64,000 bases of DNA from Crocinitomicaceae bacterium (GTDB lineage Bacteria > Bacteroidota > Bacteroidia > Flavobacteriales_D > Crocinitomicaceae), in contig JAQWHI010000003.1 in the NCBI GenBank assembly GCA_029249445.1, positions 93,459 to 157,458 on the forward strand, in the 5' to 3' direction. How positions within the stretch are numbered: position 1 is the first letter of the stretch; each line of letters opens with the position of its first letter. The position numbers were made by a program, and so were the translations under genes. The notes under the pieces are model-generated. The model was not told where the DNA came from, did not search any database, and worked only from the letters and a program-made list of their open reading frames with translations. Shown here piece after piece: positions 28,002 to 36,490 of this stretch.

Positions 28002-29171
28002 ATGATAAGTGTCAAAGAGGCTCAAAGTAAAATACAAGAAAATAGCCGTATTCTCAATTCTGTCTCCAAGAGTGTAGAAAATGCATTGGATCAAGTTTTA
28101 TCGGAAGACGTTAAATCTCCAATTCATATGCCTCCATTTTCTCAATCTGCAATGGATGGCTATGCTATTGGATCACAAGGGAACACTTTCAAACTCGTAG
28201 GTGAAATTCAGGCTGGAGCAGACTCATCTGGTATGACACTAAAAAGTAATGAGGCCGTGCGCATATTCACGGGTGCAATGATTCCTAATGGCACCTTTGC
28301 AGTCGCAAAACAAGAAATTGTTGAGAAAAATAAAACAGAAATTCGAATCACCGAAAAGCAAAAACATTTACAGAACATACGACCACTCGGTGAGCAGATA
28401 AAAAAAGGGGACATCGCACTCCCTAAAGGAACCGTTATTACTCCGGGAACAGCAGGATTCCTCTACACATTGGGAGTCAACCAGGTCTCCGTAACAAAAA
28501 AACCTAATATCATTATTCTGTCAACAGGAAATGAACTTGTTCCGCCCGGACAAGAACTAAGTCCAGGAAAAATATATGAATCCAATACCTATACACTAAA
28601 AACAGCACTCAAGAAATTTAGAATTCAAGTCACAATTAAAACTATTGAAGACAACTACGAGGCAACAAAAAAATCCATCCAAGAAAGTTTGAATGAATGT
28701 GACATACTCATAACAACCGGTGGAATCTCTGTTGGAGATTATGACTTTGTCGGAAAAGCAATGGAGGAGGTCGGAGTAGAATCGATTTTTTATAAAATAA
28801 AACAAAAACCTGGAAAACCCATTTTCTTTGGTAAGCGCAATTCTACGGTCGTTTTTGGACTTCCTGGAAACCCTGCAGCAGCCCTTTCGTGTTTTTATTT
28901 ATATGTCACCCCAGGAATCAGAAAAATGTGTGGAATTTCAGATGTATCTCTTGAAAAAAGAACCCTGAAATTGACTTCTGATTATACAAAATCAAAAAAT
29001 TTGACCCATTTTTTAAAGGCAAAATGTTACGGCGATAAAGTCGCAATATTAGGCGCACAGAGCTCTGCAATGCTCAGCTCATTTGCAAGTGCAAACTGTC
29101 TTGCGTGCCTTCCCGAAGGTCAATCTGAATGGAAAAAAGGTGACGCAATCGAGGTCTATATTTTACCCTAA
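28002..29171 (+). CDS. moeA: Molybdopterin molybdenumtransferase MoeA
   Basis: MoeA inserts molybdate into adenylylated molybdopterin. I start at the ATG at 28002 (MISVKEAQSKIQ); an upstream TTG start would overlap the promoter. The protein has the substrate loop PPFSQSAMDGYAI, then RIFTGAMIPNGT, the MPT-binding motif TTGGISVGDYDFV, GKPIFFGK and VFGLPGNPAA. A C-terminal domain IV runs to the end. At about 389 residues it is normal length. It is the first gene of the cofactor operon. Confidence 0.94.
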   Translation: MISVKEAQSKIQENSRILNSVSKSVENALDQVLSEDVKSPIHMPPFSQSAMDGYAIGSQGNTFKLVGEIQAGADSSGMTLKSNEAVRIFTGAMIPNGTFAVAKQEIVEKNKTEIRITEKQKHLQNIRPLGEQIKKGDIALPKGTVITPGTAGFLYTLGVNQVSVTKKPNIIILSTGNELVPPGQELSPGKIYESNTYTLKTALKKFRIQVTIKTIEDNYEATKKSIQESLNECDILITTGGISVGDYDFVGKAMEEVGVESIFYKIKQKPGKPIFFGKRNSTVVFGLPGNPAAALSCFYLYVTPGIRKMCGISDVSLEKRTLKLTSDYTKSKNLTHFLKAKCYGDKVAILGAQSSAMLSSFASANCLACLPEGQSEWKKGDAIEVYILP

Positions 29172-29237
29172 AATTTACTCGAGACTTACATTAATATTAA
29201 AAAATATTTTCTGATTGGATTTTGTATTGTACATTTA

Positions 29238-29265
29238 AGCGTTATCTTTTTAAAGATATAACGCT
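29238..29265 (+). promoter_or_regulatory. ModE-like operator directly upstream of the regulator gene
   Basis: A 28-base imperfect palindrome starts AGCGTTATC and ends TATAACGCT, ending at the base before the ATG. Its core is CGTTAT, 12 bases, ATAACG, which is the geometry I recall for the E. coli ModE operator. A TACATTTA (29231-29238) just before it could be the -7 box, so a bound protein would block initiation. Autoregulation by the next gene product is the natural inference. Confidence 0.55.
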
Positions 29266-29613
29266 ATGAGCAAGGTGCCCAAATACAAAATCAAAAGCCG
29301 CATTTGGATTACAACAGATGAGGGAACCTTCCTTGGTGCTGGTCGAATAACCCTTCTTGAAGCAATTGAAACCTATGGATCAATTTCAAAAGCGGCAAAA
29401 TCAATGAAGATGTCTTACAAAAAAGCTTGGGGACTTGTCAATTCGATAAATAGTCAAAGTAAAGAGCCCATTGTGCGACCAATAACAGGAGGGAAAAATG
29501 GAGGAGGATCATCGGTTAGTGAAGCAGGGAAAAAAGCAATTTTACTTTTCAAGAAATTAGATGAAGAAAATAGAATGTTGCTGGATGAAAAAAATAAAAA
29601 TTTAGACTTTTGA
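29266..29613 (+). CDS. ModE N-terminal-type winged-helix regulator
   Basis: The 115-residue protein matches the DNA-binding half of ModE: RITLLEAIETYGSISKAAKSMKMSYKKAWGLV (in parts: LLEAIETYGSISKAAK, MSYKKAWGLVNSIN) followed by GGKNGGGSSVSEAGK. The C-terminal molybdate-binding MOP domains of full ModE are missing, so it either senses no ligand itself or uses a partner. It lies inside the cofactor operon between moeA and mobA. The palindrome at 29238-29265 is its likely target. The stop overlaps the mobA start. Confidence 0.85.
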   Translation: MSKVPKYKIKSRIWITTDEGTFLGAGRITLLEAIETYGSISKAAKSMKMSYKKAWGLVNSINSQSKEPIVRPITGGKNGGGSSVSEAGKKAILLFKKLDEENRMLLDEKNKNLDF

Positions 29614-30176
29614 GGATAACGGGAGTCATATTGGCAGGGGGAAAAAGTTCACGTATGGGCACTGATAAAGGTCTTCTCGAGCTCAATGGACAACTATTAA
29701 TTCAATATGCAATTGATACCCTGAAATCGATAGGGCTTGAAATTATAATTATCTCAAACAATTCGGATTACGAGCAGTTCGGTTTTCCTGTTTATCCAGA
29801 TATAATTCCAGATAAAGGGCCGATTGGAGGAGTTTATACTGCACTCTCATACTCCTCAACCGAAAAGAACTTAATTGTTAGTTGTGACACCCCATTTCTC
29901 TCAAAAAAATTATTGAATTATTTAATAGATGCAGCAAAAAACAGCAGTATTGCAATTGCTGAGTTTGAAGGAAGGGAGCATCCATTAATTGGAATATATA
30001 GCAAACACAGTCGTGATACTTTTAAATTATACTTAGATAGAAATGATCTTAAGCTTCAAAATGCGAACAAAGCATTGAATGCAGATGTTGTCTCTCTCAC
30101 TATGCACCCAGAAGTTAAGTCGATAATGTTCAGCAACCTAAATACAACAGAGGAATTTAAACGTTTGGAATTATGA
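29610..30176 (+). CDS. mobA: Molybdenum cofactor guanylyltransferase (MobA-like)
   Basis: The 188-residue nucleotidyltransferase has the N-terminal GTP loop GVILAGGKSSRMGTDKGLLEL and PDIIPDKGPIGGVYTAL, then SCDTPFL with the metal-binding Asp. MobA transfers GMP to Mo-molybdopterin to make the bis-MGD cofactor. Related enzymes use CTP, so specificity is inferred. Translation probably starts at TTG (29610), overlapping the preceding TGA. No ATG is available before the GVILAGG motif. Confidence 0.88.
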   Translation: MRITGVILAGGKSSRMGTDKGLLELNGQLLIQYAIDTLKSIGLEIIIISNNSDYEQFGFPVYPDIIPDKGPIGGVYTALSYSSTEKNLIVSCDTPFLSKKLLNYLIDAAKNSSIAIAEFEGREHPLIGIYSKHSRDTFKLYLDRNDLKLQNANKALNADVVSLTMHPEVKSIMFSNLNTTEEFKRLEL

Positions 30177-30412
30177 TTGTTGATGTTCATTACTTTGGAA
30201 TGATTTCCGATCGGTTGGGAAGGTCAACAGAACAGCATACTTTTGACAACTCATCAAAAGAAATCAACTTGCGTTCTTATTTTGAACACCGTTTCCCCGA
30301 ACTAAAGGAAATGAGTTTTAAAATTGCTATTAACCAGGAGCTAAGAGATGTACTTTACTCCAAAGAATCAATTCATGAAATTGCGTTATTGCCCCCATTT
30401 GCTGGTGGCTAA
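30173..30412 (+). CDS. moaD: Molybdopterin synthase sulfur carrier subunit MoaD
   Basis: The 79-residue ubiquitin-like protein ends in PPFAGG; the C-terminal Gly-Gly is the site of adenylylation and thiocarboxylation. The start overlaps the mobA stop by four bases. It donates sulfur to precursor Z together with MoaE. Primary sequence is divergent outside the tail, as usual for small MoaD proteins, but the operon context settles the call. Confidence 0.9.
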   Translation: MIVDVHYFGMISDRLGRSTEQHTFDNSSKEINLRSYFEHRFPELKEMSFKIAINQELRDVLYSKESIHEIALLPPFAGG

Positions 30413-30420
30413 AAAAAGTT

Positions 30421-31521
30421 ATGCTAAGTCAAATAGAACAGGATACATACAGCCGACATTTACTTTTAGATGAAATTGGTGTCGAAGGCCAGATCAAACT
30501 CAAACACGCACGAGTTTTAGTAATTGGCGCTGGAGGATTGGGATGTCCTGTGCTCCAGTATTTATGTGCGGCAGGAGTTGGGACAATTGGAATCTCAGAC
30601 CATGATGTTGTTGAAACCTCAAACCTACACAGACAGATTCTATTTGGAACCTCATCAATAGGAAAATCAAAAGCACTCGAAGCAAAAAAACGATTACTAG
30701 AAATGAATCCATCCGTTGAAATCAACTCTTACACAGACGGTACAACTATTCATTCAATTGAAACACAACTATCAAAATACGATTGGATTGTCGACTGCAC
30801 AGACAATTACCAGACGAGATACTTAATAAACGATGCATGTGTACTGTACAACAAAACACTCATCTACGCTGCTATCTATAAGTTCGAAGGTCAAGTTTCG
30901 GTATTCAACCACAATCAAGGACCAACCTACCGTTGTATATATCCTGAACGACCAAGTGCATCAGCAACAACAAACTGCTCAGAAAGCGGAGTCCTTGGTG
31001 TCTTGCCAGGCATGATTGGTACACTTCAAGCCAATGAAGTCTTAAAACTTATTCTAGAAATCGGAAGTCCGCTGAGCGGTAAACTCCTTCTTTTTAATGC
31101 ATTAAATAACAAATCAAATGTATTTACTATTTCGAAAACGAACCCTGAAATATACGAACACATTAAAATAAATGGGCTCAACGCTGAGGCCTACAAAATA
31201 CATTGTAAAACAATGAATACCAAACGTATTACTCTTGTTGATTTTTTAAAAAATCCTTCTTCATTTGAACAGATTATCGATGTTCGAGAGTACCATGAAA
31301 CACCCGATATGAGTGATCTATCGACACTTCATATCCCATTGTCTGATTTTGAAAGTCAAATCCATAAGATCAACCCTACGAAAAAAACGCTCGTTTTTTG
31401 TCAAAAAGGAATTCGAAGTCAAATGGCAATAGACGTTTTACAACAAAATGGATCATTTAATGCTTTGTATAATCTCAGTGGAGGCGTTTATCTCTACCAA
31501 AAACAAAAAAGTACATTATGA
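30421..31521 (+). CDS. moeB: MoeB-type adenylyltransferase with C-terminal rhodanese domain
   Basis: The 366-residue protein begins with a ThiF/MoeB/HesA E1-like domain: RHLLLDEIGVEGQIKL, nucleotide loop VIGAGGLGCPVLQYL, then SNLHRQILF and DCTDNYQTRYLIND. It activates the MoaD C-terminus as an acyl adenylate. From about residue 265 a rhodanese domain follows with IIDVREYHE and the loop VFCQKGIRSQMA, whose Cys should carry persulfide sulfur. The MoeB-rhodanese fusion could both activate and sulfurate MoaD. Overlap with moaE is four bases. Confidence 0.93.
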   Translation: MLSQIEQDTYSRHLLLDEIGVEGQIKLKHARVLVIGAGGLGCPVLQYLCAAGVGTIGISDHDVVETSNLHRQILFGTSSIGKSKALEAKKRLLEMNPSVEINSYTDGTTIHSIETQLSKYDWIVDCTDNYQTRYLINDACVLYNKTLIYAAIYKFEGQVSVFNHNQGPTYRCIYPERPSASATTNCSESGVLGVLPGMIGTLQANEVLKLILEIGSPLSGKLLLFNALNNKSNVFTISKTNPEIYEHIKINGLNAEAYKIHCKTMNTKRITLVDFLKNPSSFEQIIDVREYHETPDMSDLSTLHIPLSDFESQIHKINPTKKTLVFCQKGIRSQMAIDVLQQNGSFNALYNLSGGVYLYQKQKSTL

Positions 31522-31946
31522 AAAACTGCTTCAGAGAAGGCTCTATTGCTTCTGATTTTATCGCTACTTCAATTGCACACCACCAAGTAAAAACAAACAT
31601 TGGCGCGCATCAAATATTTTTAGGACAAGTACGAGCTGACCAAGTTGATGAAAAAGAGGTTAGGGCAATAGAATATTCTGCACATGAGGAAATGGCCAAT
31701 AAAGCCTTTCATGTCATCCGTGAAGGCACCTTTGAAAAATTTGACTTGACCTGTATGCATATTTATCACAGTATTGGTGAAGTGAAAGCCGGAGAAATTT
31801 GTTTGTTTGTGTTCGTATCCTCCAAACATAGGAAAGAAGTACAACGTGCAATTGAATTTGTAGTTGAGGCGATAAAGGAGAAGGTCCCTATATTCGGGAA
31901 AGAACTCTTTGAGGATGGAAGCTATGTACATAAAGTAAATACTTAA
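31518..31946 (+). CDS. moaE: Molybdopterin synthase catalytic subunit MoaE
   Basis: The 142-residue protein has GAHQIFLGQVRAD, IEYSAHEEMANK, IYHSIGEVKAGEICLFVFVSSKHRKE (in parts: HSIGEVKAGE, SSKHRKEV) and ends near KVPIFGKELFEDGS. The lysine in VPIFGKE is the conserved active-site type. It forms the synthase with MoaD and converts cyclic pyranopterin to molybdopterin. Confidence 0.94.
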   Translation: MKNCFREGSIASDFIATSIAHHQVKTNIGAHQIFLGQVRADQVDEKEVRAIEYSAHEEMANKAFHVIREGTFEKFDLTCMHIYHSIGEVKAGEICLFVFVSSKHRKEVQRAIEFVVEAIKEKVPIFGKELFEDGSYVHKVNT

Positions 31947-31950
31947 GGAG

Positions 31951-32862
31951 ATGGTAGAGATTACTCAAAAAAATACTACACTCCGAACCGCAATCGCTCA
32001 GGCAATTGTTCAAGTCAGCTCTGAAAAAACAATTCACGCAATCACAAATGATGCTGTTCCGAAAGGGAACGTATTCGAAATGGCAAAAACTGCGGGATTG
32101 TTTGCCGTAAAGAAGACATCCGATATAATTCCAGACTGCCATCCTTTGCCTATAGAATATACAGGTGTTGACTATGAAATTGATGGACTCCAAATTAAAA
32201 TCCGAATTGAAGTCAAGACAATCTATAGAACCGGTGTAGAAGTTGAAGCAATGCATGGCGCTAGTGTAATTGCCCTAACTATGTACGACATGCTCAAACC
32301 AATTGACAAGGGAATTGAGATTCAAAATGTGAAACTTATAGCGAAGAAAGGAGGTAAATCCGACTTCAAAGACCGATTCAGAAAAGACTTAAGAGCTGCA
32401 GTATTTGTTTGTTCAGATACAATTGCAGCAGGTCAAAAAGAGGACAAAGCAGGAAAAGCAATTATTAAAAAATTAGAAGAATCCTCGGTCTCAATAGCGC
32501 AATACCACGTAATACCAGATGAAATCGAGGAAATACAAGCAGCTGCGCTCAAGCACGTTGAACAACAGACCGACTTGATTATCTTCACGGGAGGCACAGG
32601 GCTTTCAAAACGCGATGTAACTCCAGAAGCACTCATCCCATTGTTGGATCGAGAAATTCCAGGAATTGCCGAAGCAACACGAAGTTATGGACAGGAAAGA
32701 ACTCCATATTCAATGCTTTCAAGAAGTGTTGCTGGAACCAAAGATGAAAGTTTATTGCTTGCATTGCCTGGATCCACCAAAGGAGCATCAGAATCGATGG
32801 ACGCATTATTCCCTGCATTGCTGCATATATTTAGAATTTTCAAAGGAGCAAGACACGATTAA
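31951..32862 (+). CDS. moaCB: Bifunctional MoaC-MoaB protein (MoaCB fusion)
   Basis: Residues about 1-135 are MoaC, the cyclic pyranopterin monophosphate synthase: KGNVFEMAKTAGLFAVKKTSD (in parts: GNVFEMAKTAG, KKTSDIIPDCHPLPI), EVKTIYRTGVEVEAM and ALTMYDMLK. Residues about 145-303 are MoaB/MogA: VCSDTIAAGQKEDKAG, the MPT-binding motif FTGGTGLSKRDVTPEA and LALPGSTKGASESM, which adenylylates molybdopterin. The protein thus joins an early and a late step of the pathway. It follows moaE after four bases. Confidence 0.93.
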   Translation: MVEITQKNTTLRTAIAQAIVQVSSEKTIHAITNDAVPKGNVFEMAKTAGLFAVKKTSDIIPDCHPLPIEYTGVDYEIDGLQIKIRIEVKTIYRTGVEVEAMHGASVIALTMYDMLKPIDKGIEIQNVKLIAKKGGKSDFKDRFRKDLRAAVFVCSDTIAAGQKEDKAGKAIIKKLEESSVSIAQYHVIPDEIEEIQAAALKHVEQQTDLIIFTGGTGLSKRDVTPEALIPLLDREIPGIAEATRSYGQERTPYSMLSRSVAGTKDESLLLALPGSTKGASESMDALFPALLHIFRIFKGARHD

Positions 32863-32880
32863 CCGATTTCAATAAAATCA

Positions 32881-33882
32881 ATGGACGAAAACAAACCAAA
32901 AATAAAAGATCGTTTCGGTCGAATTCATAATTACCTGCGAATTTCTCTTACCGAGAGGTGCAATTTACGTTGTTTTTATTGTATGCCAGAGGAAGGAATT
33001 GAACTGCGCGATAAGGCTGAATTTATGTCTGCGGAAGAATTGGTTCATATCGCAAAAATATTTGTTGATTTGGGGGTGACGAAAATTCGCCTCACCGGCG
33101 GAGAACCCTTAATCAAAAAAAATGCAGCAAGTATTATTCGAGAACTGGGAAAGCTTCCTGTAGAACTTGCAATAACAACAAATGCAGTCGTCGTTGATCG
33201 TTTCATTGACGTTTTCAAAGAAGCAGGAATCAAATCGGTTAACGTCAGTCTTGATTCTCTTGAGGAAGATCGCTTCAATGCCATCTCAAGACGAAATTAC
33301 TTCAAAGCAGTACGGAAAAATATTGACTTATTGATTGCGCATAAGTTTACCGTTAAAATCAACGTCGTTGTCATTCGCGATGTCAATGAGCATGAAATCA
33401 TCAATTTTGTTCATTGGTCGAAAAAAGAAAATGTCCACATTCGATTTATCGAATTCATGCCGTTTGAAGGCAATAGCTGGAAAACAGAAAAAAAGTTCCC
33501 TTACAACGAAATTTTAAATAAAGTATCCCAGCATCTTGGCGTAAATGGATATTACAAAGTTTCAGATGCACCCAATGATACCTCAAAAAATTTTCGTGTA
33601 GTAGATGGTCTCGGAACTTTTGGAATCATTAGCTCAATAACCAATCCATTTTGCGATACCTGCAATCGGTTACGTTTGACCGCAGATGGGAAAATAAAAA
33701 ACTGCCTTTTCTCAGAGGAGGAATCTGACCTTCTTGGAGCACTCAGGAAAGGATCCGATTTAAAACAAATAATTCAGTCTGCCATCAAACAAAAACACAA
33801 AGAGAGAGGCGGCCTTTCAAAATTTTCCAATGAAGAAGTTCAATCGAGAAAAAATAGAGCAATGACTGCTATTGGCGGATAA
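32881..33882 (+). CDS. moaA: GTP 3',8-cyclase MoaA (radical SAM)
   Basis: MoaA starts the pathway from GTP together with MoaC. The 333-residue protein has the radical SAM cluster motif CNLRCFYC near residue 23, RLTGGEPLI, and the second Fe-S site CDTCNRLRLTADGKIKNC (three Cys). It ends in Gly-Gly (TAIGG), the conserved tail needed for activity. It is the last gene of the operon and is followed by a terminator hairpin. Confidence 0.96.
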   Translation: MDENKPKIKDRFGRIHNYLRISLTERCNLRCFYCMPEEGIELRDKAEFMSAEELVHIAKIFVDLGVTKIRLTGGEPLIKKNAASIIRELGKLPVELAITTNAVVVDRFIDVFKEAGIKSVNVSLDSLEEDRFNAISRRNYFKAVRKNIDLLIAHKFTVKINVVVIRDVNEHEIINFVHWSKKENVHIRFIEFMPFEGNSWKTEKKFPYNEILNKVSQHLGVNGYYKVSDAPNDTSKNFRVVDGLGTFGIISSITNPFCDTCNRLRLTADGKIKNCLFSEEESDLLGALRKGSDLKQIIQSAIKQKHKERGGLSKFSNEEVQSRKNRAMTAIGG

Positions 33883-33892
33883 TAATGTCAAA

Positions 33893-33923
33893 AAAAGCCC
33901 CAGCATTATTGTGCTGGAGCTTT
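33893..33923. terminator. Terminator after moaA
   Basis: AAAGC-C-CCAGCA pairs with TGCTGG-A-GCTTT around a six-base loop. It begins about ten bases after the moaA stop. The short T run makes it modest on the plus strand, and its A-rich left base gives a T run on the minus strand for the small gene at 33944-34102. Confidence 0.65.
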
Positions 33924-33943
33924 AAATATCTTTGTCAGGACGC

Positions 33944-34102
33944 CTAGGCAGCGTCCGAATCTTCATAAATTCGTTTTGGCTTCATTATATCAAACACACC
34001 TAACGTAATCCAAAATGGAAGTATGAATCCCATGAGGAACAAAAGCATCCAAAATGCCATTCCAGCAATCAATAAGAATATAACGATACCAAATACACTC
34101 AT
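33944..34102 (-). CDS. Small 52-residue membrane protein
   Basis: On the minus strand an ATG at 34102 opens a 52-residue frame ending in TAG at 33944. It starts MSVFGIVIFLLIAGMAFWM, contains a second hydrophobic stretch (LFLMGFILPFWITLGVF) and ends in a charged tail KPKRIYEDSDAA, like a real two-helix membrane protein. It lies downstream of the fumarase gene on the same strand, about 100 bases away. The family is not recognised. Confidence 0.6.
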   Translation of the reverse strand: MSVFGIVIFLLIAGMAFWMLLFLMGFILPFWITLGVFDIMKPKRIYEDSDAA

Positions 34103-34201
34103 GTCTTAAATTTTAATTAGGTTGTTACCGACCGTAAAAGTAATAAATAAATCAAAATCCTTACTCAAAAAATAAATTTAGAATCAATCTTTTTCAAACA
34201 C

Positions 34202-35809
34202 TTATTTAAGATTTGAGAAAAAATCATTGCCCTTATCGTCTGTGATAATAAATGCGGGAAAATCTTTTACCTTGATCTTACGAACTGCCTCCATTCCAAG
34301 TTCTTCAAAATCAATTATCTCGACCGATTCGATATTTTCTTTTGCTAAAATTGCAGCAGGTCCTCCAATCGAACCAAGGTAAAATCCACCGTATTTCTTA
34401 CATGCGTCTGTCACTACTTCCGATCGATTTCCTTTCGCCAACATCACCATACTTCCCCCATGACTTTGAAAAAAGTCAACGTAAGGATCCATTCTACCTG
34501 CTGTTGTCGGACCAAATGATCCTGATGGCATACCTTCTGGAGTTTTTGCTGGACCCGCATAATAAACTGGATGGTTTTTCATGTACTCAGGAATTTCCTG
34601 ACCTGAATCGATCAAATCCTTGATTCGCGCATGTGCGGCATCTCTTGCCACAATTAAAGTTCCACTTAATTTCAAGCGCGTCTTTATCGGATGCCTGCTC
34701 AATTCCTCCCTTACTTCATCCATTGGACGGTCCAAATTGATTTCGATCGGTGCTTCAAGATGCGGCGCTGATTCAGGTAAAAATCGTGCTGGATTCTTCT
34801 CTAATGCCTCAATGAACAATCCCTCTTTGGTAATCTTTGCTTTTATATTACGATCAGCAGAACAAGAAACACCTAGACCAACAGGACATGATGCTGCATG
34901 CCTCGGCAAACGAATCACGCGCACATCATGAGTGAAGTATTTACCTCCAAATTGAGCTCCAATCAATGATTCCTGACAAATTTCTTGAACTCTAGCTTCC
35001 CACTCCAAATCGCGAAATGCCTGACCTCCCATATTCCCCTTTGTTGGCAGCGCATCGAAATAGCCTGCAGATGCTTTTTTAACAACAGCCAAATTGGCTT
35101 CAGCAGATGTTCCTCCAATTACTAAAGCAAGATGGTATGGTGGACAAGCAGCCGTTCCAAGGTCTTTAATTTTTTCACGAACGAAAGCAGACATATTCTC
35201 CTCATTCAATAGTGACTTGGTTTTTTGATAAAGAAATGTCTTGTTTGCAGATCCTCCTCCTTTCGCAAGAAATAAGAATTCATAGCTCATTCCTTCTTTA
35301 GCATAAATATCAATTTGTGCAGGCAAGTTCGAACCCGAGTTTTTTTCTTCAAACATGGAAATGGGAACAATTTGAGAATACCGTAAGTTGCGCTCTAAAT
35401 AGGTGGTATAAATGCCTTTTGACAGGTGTTCCGCATCATTCGCGCCCGTATAGACATTTTCTCCTTTTTTTGCTACTACAATTGCAGTTCCAGTATCTTG
35501 ACAAGAAGGCAGTTTTCCATCCGATGCAACCACTGAATTTTGTAATAAATTGTACGCTACAAAACGATCGTTGTCTGTGGCCTCTGGATCTTCTAATATT
35601 TTGGCCAATTTTTCTAGATGGGCTGAACGCATATAAAATGAAACATCCTTCATCGCTTCCTGTGATAAAAGTTCCAAACCCTTTGGATCAATCATTAATA
35701 TTTCACGACTCCCCAATTGCTCTATGCTGACATAATCCGATGATATTTTTCGATACTCAGTTGTATCCGAGGTGATTGGATAGGGCTCTTGGAAAAAAAA
35801 TTCTGACAT
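34202..35809 (-). CDS. Class I (Fe-S) fumarate hydratase
   Basis: The 535-residue enzyme converts fumarate to malate in the TCA cycle and uses an oxygen-sensitive 4Fe-4S cluster. N-terminal domain features are [46 protein letters not shown] (in parts: [18 protein letters not shown]) and [10 protein letters not shown]. The cysteines in these are the cluster ligands. The C-terminal beta domain holds [26 protein letters not shown] and [10 protein letters not shown]. No class II enzyme is present in this window. Confidence 0.93.
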   Translation of the reverse strand: MSEFFFQEPYPITSDTTEYRKISSDYVSIEQLGSREILMIDPKGLELLSQEAMKDVSFYMRSAHLEKLAKILEDPEATDNDRFVAYNLLQNSVVASDGKLPSCQDTGTAIVVAKKGENVYTGANDAEHLSKGIYTTYLERNLRYSQIVPISMFEEKNSGSNLPAQIDIYAKEGMSYEFLFLAKGGGSANKTFLYQKTKSLLNEENMSAFVREKIKDLGTAACPPYHLALVIGGTSAEANLAVVKKASAGYFDALPTKGNMGGQAFRDLEWEARVQEICQESLIGAQFGGKYFTHDVRVIRLPRHAASCPVGLGVSCSADRNIKAKITKEGLFIEALEKNPARFLPESAPHLEAPIEINLDRPMDEVREELSRHPIKTRLKLSGTLIVARDAAHARIKDLIDSGQEIPEYMKNHPVYYAGPAKTPEGMPSGSFGPTTAGRMDPYVDFFQSHGGSMVMLAKGNRSEVVTDACKKYGGFYLGSIGGPAAILAKENIESVEIIDFEELGMEAVRKIKVKDFPAFIITDDKGNDFFSNLK

Positions 35810-35946
35810 ATTCTTTGATTTTACAGATCAAATTTAAGCATTAAGAGAACAATTGAACCATCTAATGACATTATTTCAAGACAGATATCCCACTGACTCA
35901 TGGATTGTAAATAGTTCAAGTTTACATGTAGTGACATATCTTTCAA

Positions 35947-35988
35947 ACCATAACTTTAGTTCACAGAACACTAAATAAAGGTTATGGT
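35947..35988. repeat. Inverted repeat between fumarase gene and the IPExxxVDY gene
   Basis: ACCATAACTTTA at 35947-35958 pairs with TAAAGGTTATGGT, with one bulged G, across about 17 bases. It lies in the region between the divergent genes, about 70 bases before the ATG at 36059, and could be an operator or a transcript hairpin. Confidence 0.5.
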
Positions 35989-36058
35989 ATTAATAACTTT
36001 AACTAAAGGTATGCGGCAATACTCACAAATAAGGTATCTTCGTATCAATTTGCTGAAC

Positions 36059-36487
36059 ATGGCTAAGAAAAAAAAGTACACGCTAACATTTGATCAAGAA
36101 TTCGATTTTGACATGATTGGTGTATGCTCCCATCACAGCGACTATCGGTTGGTTTGGAATATCAATAAGAAAATTGGTTTACAATTGGCTAAAAGCAATG
36201 AGGACTATGTGATCATGAATAAGAAAGGAGAAGTAGTTTCCAATTACTCAATGTACGAATACAAGGATGAAATTGACAGGCTCACATATTATCTCATAAA
36301 AAATAAGAACCACGGAAACTATCTTATTCCCGAAAAGCCGACAATCGATTACTTCTTATTTCTTCACGACAATTATGCTGTGAATGCGAAACAATTAATG
36401 TCAGAATTAAAAGCGGTGCCAAGTGTTCTAGGAGTATATGACTTCGATCCTTACGACATTGAATCTGCTGAAAATATAGTATTTTAA
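36059..36487 (+). CDS. IPExxxVDY family protein
   Basis: The start at 36059 (MAKKKKYTLTFDQEFDFDMIGVC, given in parts: MAKKKKYTL, FDMIGVCSHH) is preferred over an upstream ATG that adds about 25 unrelated residues. The signature IPEKPTIDYFLF lies near residue 90. The family is small and, as far as I know, found in Bacteroidota and of unknown function, often next to pyruvate kinase. That is the case here, with a three-base gap before pyk. A TATCTTCG element 17 bases upstream may be the -7 box. Confidence 0.85.
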   Translation: MAKKKKYTLTFDQEFDFDMIGVCSHHSDYRLVWNINKKIGLQLAKSNEDYVIMNKKGEVVSNYSMYEYKDEIDRLTYYLIKNKNHGNYLIPEKPTIDYFLFLHDNYAVNAKQLMSELKAVPSVLGVYDFDPYDIESAENIVF

Positions 36488-36490
36488 AAC

